DNA of 64,000 nt from Morganella morganii. GTDB taxonomy: Bacteria > Pseudomonadota > Gammaproteobacteria > Enterobacterales > Enterobacteriaceae. Location: assembly GCF_003996855.1 (NCBI RefSeq), contig NZ_NRQY01000001.1, positions 878,286 to 942,285 on the forward strand. Direction: 5' to 3'. Made by a program: the position numbers and the translations under genes. Each line of letters opens with the position of its first letter. Positions within the stretch are counted from its first letter, which is position 1. The notes beneath the pieces were generated by a model that worked only from the letters and a program-made list of their open reading frames with translations, did not search any database and was not told where the DNA came from. Below are positions 60,855 to 64,000 of the stretch, in pieces.

Positions 60855-62306
60855 TTAAATAACAAACAGATCCATAAACTCGCTGACTGACATGGATTCG
60901 AGTGTTTTACGGTCACGGGCAGCATTCAGAATGCGCTGTTGCTGTGTTTCCGGGAACATACGCGCCAGGTTGGTGCGGAATTTCGCCAGCAGCAGCGGAA
61001 TACCTTCCTCACGGCGGCGGGCGTGCCCGACCGGATATTCCACCACCACTTCATCCAGCACGGTACCGTCTTTCAGCGTTACCGTCAGGGCGTTGGCGAT
61101 AGAGCGTTTTTCCGGATCATGGTAATCACGGGTAAACGCAGTATCTTCCTCACAGTGAATGCGGGCGCGCAGTGCATCGATACGGCTGTCTGATGCGATA
61201 CCATCTTCATAATCTGCTGCTGTCAGGCGACCGAAGATCAGCGGAACCGCCACCATATACTGGATACAGTGGTCACGGTCAGCCGGGTTATTCAGCGGGC
61301 CGTGTTTATCGATAATACGGATACAGGCTTCATGAGTACGGATAGTGACGTTCTCAATATCATCTGCCGTTTTACCCAGTGCCGCCAGTTTGTGATGCAG
61401 CGTCATCGCCGCTTCAACGGCAGTCTGAGAGTGGAATTCGGCCGGGAATGAAATCTTGAACAGCACGTTTTCCATCACATAAGAGCCGTAATCGCGCTGG
61501 AATTTAAATGGCTTGCCGTCAAACAGCACATCATAGAAACCCCAGGTTTTGGCGGTGAGTACCGTCGGATACCCCATTTCGCCTTTCTGTGCGAACAGAG
61601 CCAGACGCACCGCACGGGAGGTGGCATCACCGGCAGCCCAGGATTTACGTGAGCCGGTATTCGGTGCATGGCGGTAGGTACGCAGAGACTGTCCGTCCAC
61701 CCACGCATGGGAAACAGCGCTCAGTAACTGCTCACGATCCAGCCCCAGCATTTCACCGACAACCGCCGTGGATGCGACTTTCACCAGCACAACGTGGTCG
61801 AGACCGACTTTATTGAATGAGTTTTCCAGTGCCAGGCAGCCCTGAATTTCATGGGCCTTGATCATGGCCGTCAGCACACGTTTCAGCGGCAGTGGTGCTT
61901 TGCCTTTGGCAATCGCTTCACGGGACAACCAGTCTGCAACCGCCAGGATACCGCCGAGGTTATCCGACGGATGACCCCATTCCGCTGCCAGCCAGGTGTC
62001 GTTGAAATCCAGCCAGCGGATCATCGCGCCGATATTGAAAGCGGCCTGCACCGGGTCAAGCTGAAATTGTGTCCCCGGGACTTTGGCACCGTTCGGGACA
62101 ATGGTTCCCGGCACAACAGGGCCGAGCATTTTTCTGCATGCCGGATATTCCAGGGCTTCCAGACCGCAGCCCAGGGTATCCAGGAAGCAGTGATACGCAG
62201 TGTCATAAGCGCGATCACTACTGATTTCCATATTCAGAACGTAATCAGTGATGTCCTGAATGACCTTGTCGTACTCTTGATGCTGCGGGGTAAAAGATGC
62301 TGACAT
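60855..62306 (-). CDS. prpD: 2-Methylcitrate dehydratase
   Basis: MmgE/PrpD-family enzyme of 483 residues, the E. coli length. It dehydrates 2-methylcitrate to 2-methyl-cis-aconitate in propionate breakdown. [37 protein letters not shown] and [16 protein letters not shown] are characteristic. It follows prpC by 26 bases. In E. coli prpE comes next; here the next gene is convergent and unrelated. Confidence 0.96.
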   Translation of the reverse strand: MSASFTPQHQEYDKVIQDITDYVLNMEISSDRAYDTAYHCFLDTLGCGLEALEYPACRKMLGPVVPGTIVPNGAKVPGTQFQLDPVQAAFNIGAMIRWLDFNDTWLAAEWGHPSDNLGGILAVADWLSREAIAKGKAPLPLKRVLTAMIKAHEIQGCLALENSFNKVGLDHVVLVKVASTAVVGEMLGLDREQLLSAVSHAWVDGQSLRTYRHAPNTGSRKSWAAGDATSRAVRLALFAQKGEMGYPTVLTAKTWGFYDVLFDGKPFKFQRDYGSYVMENVLFKISFPAEFHSQTAVEAAMTLHHKLAALGKTADDIENVTIRTHEACIRIIDKHGPLNNPADRDHCIQYMVAVPLIFGRLTAADYEDGIASDSRIDALRARIHCEEDTAFTRDYHDPEKRSIANALTVTLKDGTVLDEVVVEYPVGHARRREEGIPLLLAKFRTNLARMFPETQQQRILNAARDRKTLESMSVSEFMDLFVI

Positions 62307-62332
62307 ACTTTATCTTCCTTTTTAATTAATTA

Positions 62333-63496
62333 TTAGCGCGCTTTAAGGGGTACGAAGGTCTGGTTTTCCGGCCCGGTGTAATTGGCGGACGGACGAATAA
62401 TTTTATTATCCAGACGCTGTTCAATGATGTGTGCCGCCCATCCTGCGGAACGGGCGATAACAAAAATCGGGGTAAACATGGCAGTCGGCACACCCATCAG
62501 GTGATACGCCACCGCAGAGAACCAGTCGAGATTCGGGAACATTTTCTTGTGCTGAGACATCACAGATTCAATGCGATCCGCAATATTAAACAGACGGAAA
62601 TCTTTTGCTTCTTCGGATAACTCACGGGAAATCGCTTTGATAACCTGATGACGCGGGTCAGCAATGGTATACACCGGGTGACCGAAGCCCATGACTACTT
62701 CACTGCGGGTGAGGCGGGCGAGAATATCGGCCTGCGCTTCATCCGGTGAGCTGTAACGTTTCTGGATCTCCAGAGACACTTCGTTGGCACCGCCGTGTTT
62801 TGGTCCGCGCAGGGCGGCAATCGCGCCGGTGATGGACGAATAAAAATCGGTTCCTGTCCCGGCGATAACCCGGGCAGCAAACGTGGAAGCGTTAAACTCA
62901 TGTTCTGCATAAAGAATGAACGAGGAGTTCATAAAACGTACCCAGTTTTCAGACGGTTTTTTGCCGTGCAGCAGATGCAGGAAATGGCCGCCGCAGGTAT
63001 CGTCATCGGTTTCGGTATCTATGCGGCGATCATTAAACGCATAGTGATACCAGTAAAGCAGCATGGAGGTCAGGGAAGAGAGCAGGCGATCGGCGATATC
63101 GCGGGCACCGGATAACGGATGACCTTCTTTCTCCGGCAGGACGCACCCCATAATGGACACGCCGGTTCGCAGCACGTCCATCGGATGGGCAGAGGCCGGC
63201 AGTGCTTCCAGGGCTTTTTTCACACTGTGCGGCAGGCCGCGCAGTGATTTCAGTTTTGCCTTGTAGGCGGCCAGTTCCGCCGCATTCGGCAATTTTTCGT
63301 GGATCAGAAGATGAGCGACTTCTTCAAAATCACATTGCGTGGCTAAATCCAGAATGTCATAACCGCGGTAGTGCAGGTCGTTCCCATTAATCCCCACAGT
63401 ACAGAGTGCAGTATTGCCGGCAGCAACACCGGACAGTGCAACGGATTTTTTGCCTTTCTTCAGTGCAGGTTCAGGTTTGCTAAGTTGTTCATTCAT
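62333..63496 (-). CDS. prpC: 2-Methylcitrate synthase
   Basis: Citrate synthase-family enzyme of 387 residues (E. coli 389) joining propionyl-CoA and oxaloacetate. Catalytic His are in [16 protein letters not shown] and GGANEV-containing [23 protein letters not shown] contains another. It lies between prpB and prpD, the usual order. Confidence 0.96.
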   Translation of the reverse strand: MNEQLSKPEPALKKGKKSVALSGVAAGNTALCTVGINGNDLHYRGYDILDLATQCDFEEVAHLLIHEKLPNAAELAAYKAKLKSLRGLPHSVKKALEALPASAHPMDVLRTGVSIMGCVLPEKEGHPLSGARDIADRLLSSLTSMLLYWYHYAFNDRRIDTETDDDTCGGHFLHLLHGKKPSENWVRFMNSSFILYAEHEFNASTFAARVIAGTGTDFYSSITGAIAALRGPKHGGANEVSLEIQKRYSSPDEAQADILARLTRSEVVMGFGHPVYTIADPRHQVIKAISRELSEEAKDFRLFNIADRIESVMSQHKKMFPNLDWFSAVAYHLMGVPTAMFTPIFVIARSAGWAAHIIEQRLDNKIIRPSANYTGPENQTFVPLKAR

Positions 63497-63556
63497 AACG
63501 GGTGATCCTTATTATTATAGTGAGTGTACAACCTGCTTCGCGTTATCTTTCAGAGG

Positions 63557-64000
63557 CTATTTTTTCTGCGAAAACAGTGCATCGAGCTTATCTTCATAAT
63601 CGTAGTAGTTAATGCTTTGGTATAATTCATCACGAGTCTGCATCTGTGAAATCAGGCTCTGTTGCGAACCTTCACGGCGCAGGGTGTTATAGACATTCTC
63701 AGCCGCCTTGTTCATGGCACGGAAGGCGGTGAGCGGATACAGAGCGATGGCGATATTCACGCTGCGCAACTCATCAAGGGTAAACAGCGGCGTTTTACCG
63801 AATTCAGTGATGTTTGCCAGCACCGGTGCACTGATTTTGTCAGTGAACAGACGATACATCGCCAGTTCTGTAATCGCTTCCGGGAACAGCATATCCGCAC
63901 CGGCATCAATGTACGCCTGCGCGCGTTCGAGGGCGGATTCCAGACCTTCGACCGCCAGCGCATCAGTACGCGCCATGACCACGAAATTCTCGTCAGTCCG
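63557..64000 (-). CDS. prpB: 2-Methylisocitrate lyase, C-terminal half (cut by right edge)
   Basis: The last 147 codons are inside the window and the frame is open to the edge ([20 protein letters not shown]). It matches the C-terminal half of E. coli Prp[21 protein letters not shown] and [18 protein letters not shown]. The enzyme cleaves 2-methylisocitrate to pyruvate and succinate; its KKCGH-type active-site loop is outside the window. The GTG codon at 63982 is internal and not a start. First prp gene, 60 bases before prpC. Confidence 0.95.
   Translation of the reverse strand, partial: RTDENFVVMARTDALAVEGLESALERAQAYIDAGADMLFPEAITELAMYRLFTDKISAPVLANITEFGKTPLFTLDELRSVNIAIALYPLTAFRAMNKAAENVYNTLRREGSQQSLISQMQTRDELYQSINYYDYEDKLDALFSQKK

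Overview
The window reads as chromosome of an enterobacterium of about 50% GC, most likely Morganella or a close relative in the Morganellaceae. This rests on remembered protein similarity to the Escherichia coli K-12 set, on E. coli-like gene blocks, and on an unfused trpG/trpD pair. No search was run. It is ordinary core chromosome with several accessory inserts, and it lies in the replication terminus region: it carries tus with a Ter site in its promoter. I saw no rRNA, tRNA, insertion sequence, prophage or CRISPR array.

Layout. Positions 1-7500: the first codons of dbpA, then yciA-yciB and yciC. The yciB/yciC pair, adjacent in E. coli, is split by a sulphate-type transporter, the qseB-qseC two-component system with its partner ygiW, and a streptomycin adenylyltransferase-like gene. 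Positions 7500-15900: ompW under an apparent FNR/Fur promoter, a BON lipoprotein, and the complete trp operon (operator, leader peptide, attenuator, trpE-G-D-C-B-A). Positions 15900-35840: the E. coli order rnm, yciO, rluB, yciK, sohB, yciN, topA, cysB, acnA, ribA, pgpB, lapA-lapB, pyrF-yciH, rnb. btuR is missing from its E. coli place, and two exported proteins I do not recognise are present. Positions 35940-52440: nth, the rsxEGDCBA redox pump, a YdgJ-like oxidoreductase, a YfeH-like transporter, a TPM-domain protein, add, ydgA, manA, fumC and tus. This block sits elsewhere in the E. coli terminus region, so rnb/nth is a rearrangement joint. Positions 52440-53650: an AT-rich stretch next to Ter with three very short exported peptides. 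Positions 53650-64000: an internally deleted ynfM, its LysR regulator, a DUF1460 protein, mlc, bioD2, small periplasmic proteins, ydfG, a GFA protein, and the methylcitrate genes prpD, prpC and prpB (cut by the right edge).

Most notable: (1) three consecutive tiny ORFs at 52702-53235 on the minus strand share a 17-residue leader pattern but have unrelated Cys- or Pro-rich tails, which looks like an undescribed family of secreted peptides beside Ter; (2) add has a one-base deletion that replaces its C-terminus, with the original reading frame still intact downstream; (3) ynfM has lost about 97 residues in frame; (4) ompW has an almost consensus Fur box directly beside a perfect FNR box; (5) RsxC carries a 114-bp tandem repeat.

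Working together: trp genes make tryptophan under TrpR and attenuation; rsxABCDGE form an electron-transfer complex; lapA/lapB act in lipopolysaccharide assembly; prpBCD oxidise propionate; tus and Ter trap replication forks; QseBC probably controls ygiW and itself through direct repeats in the shared promoter region.
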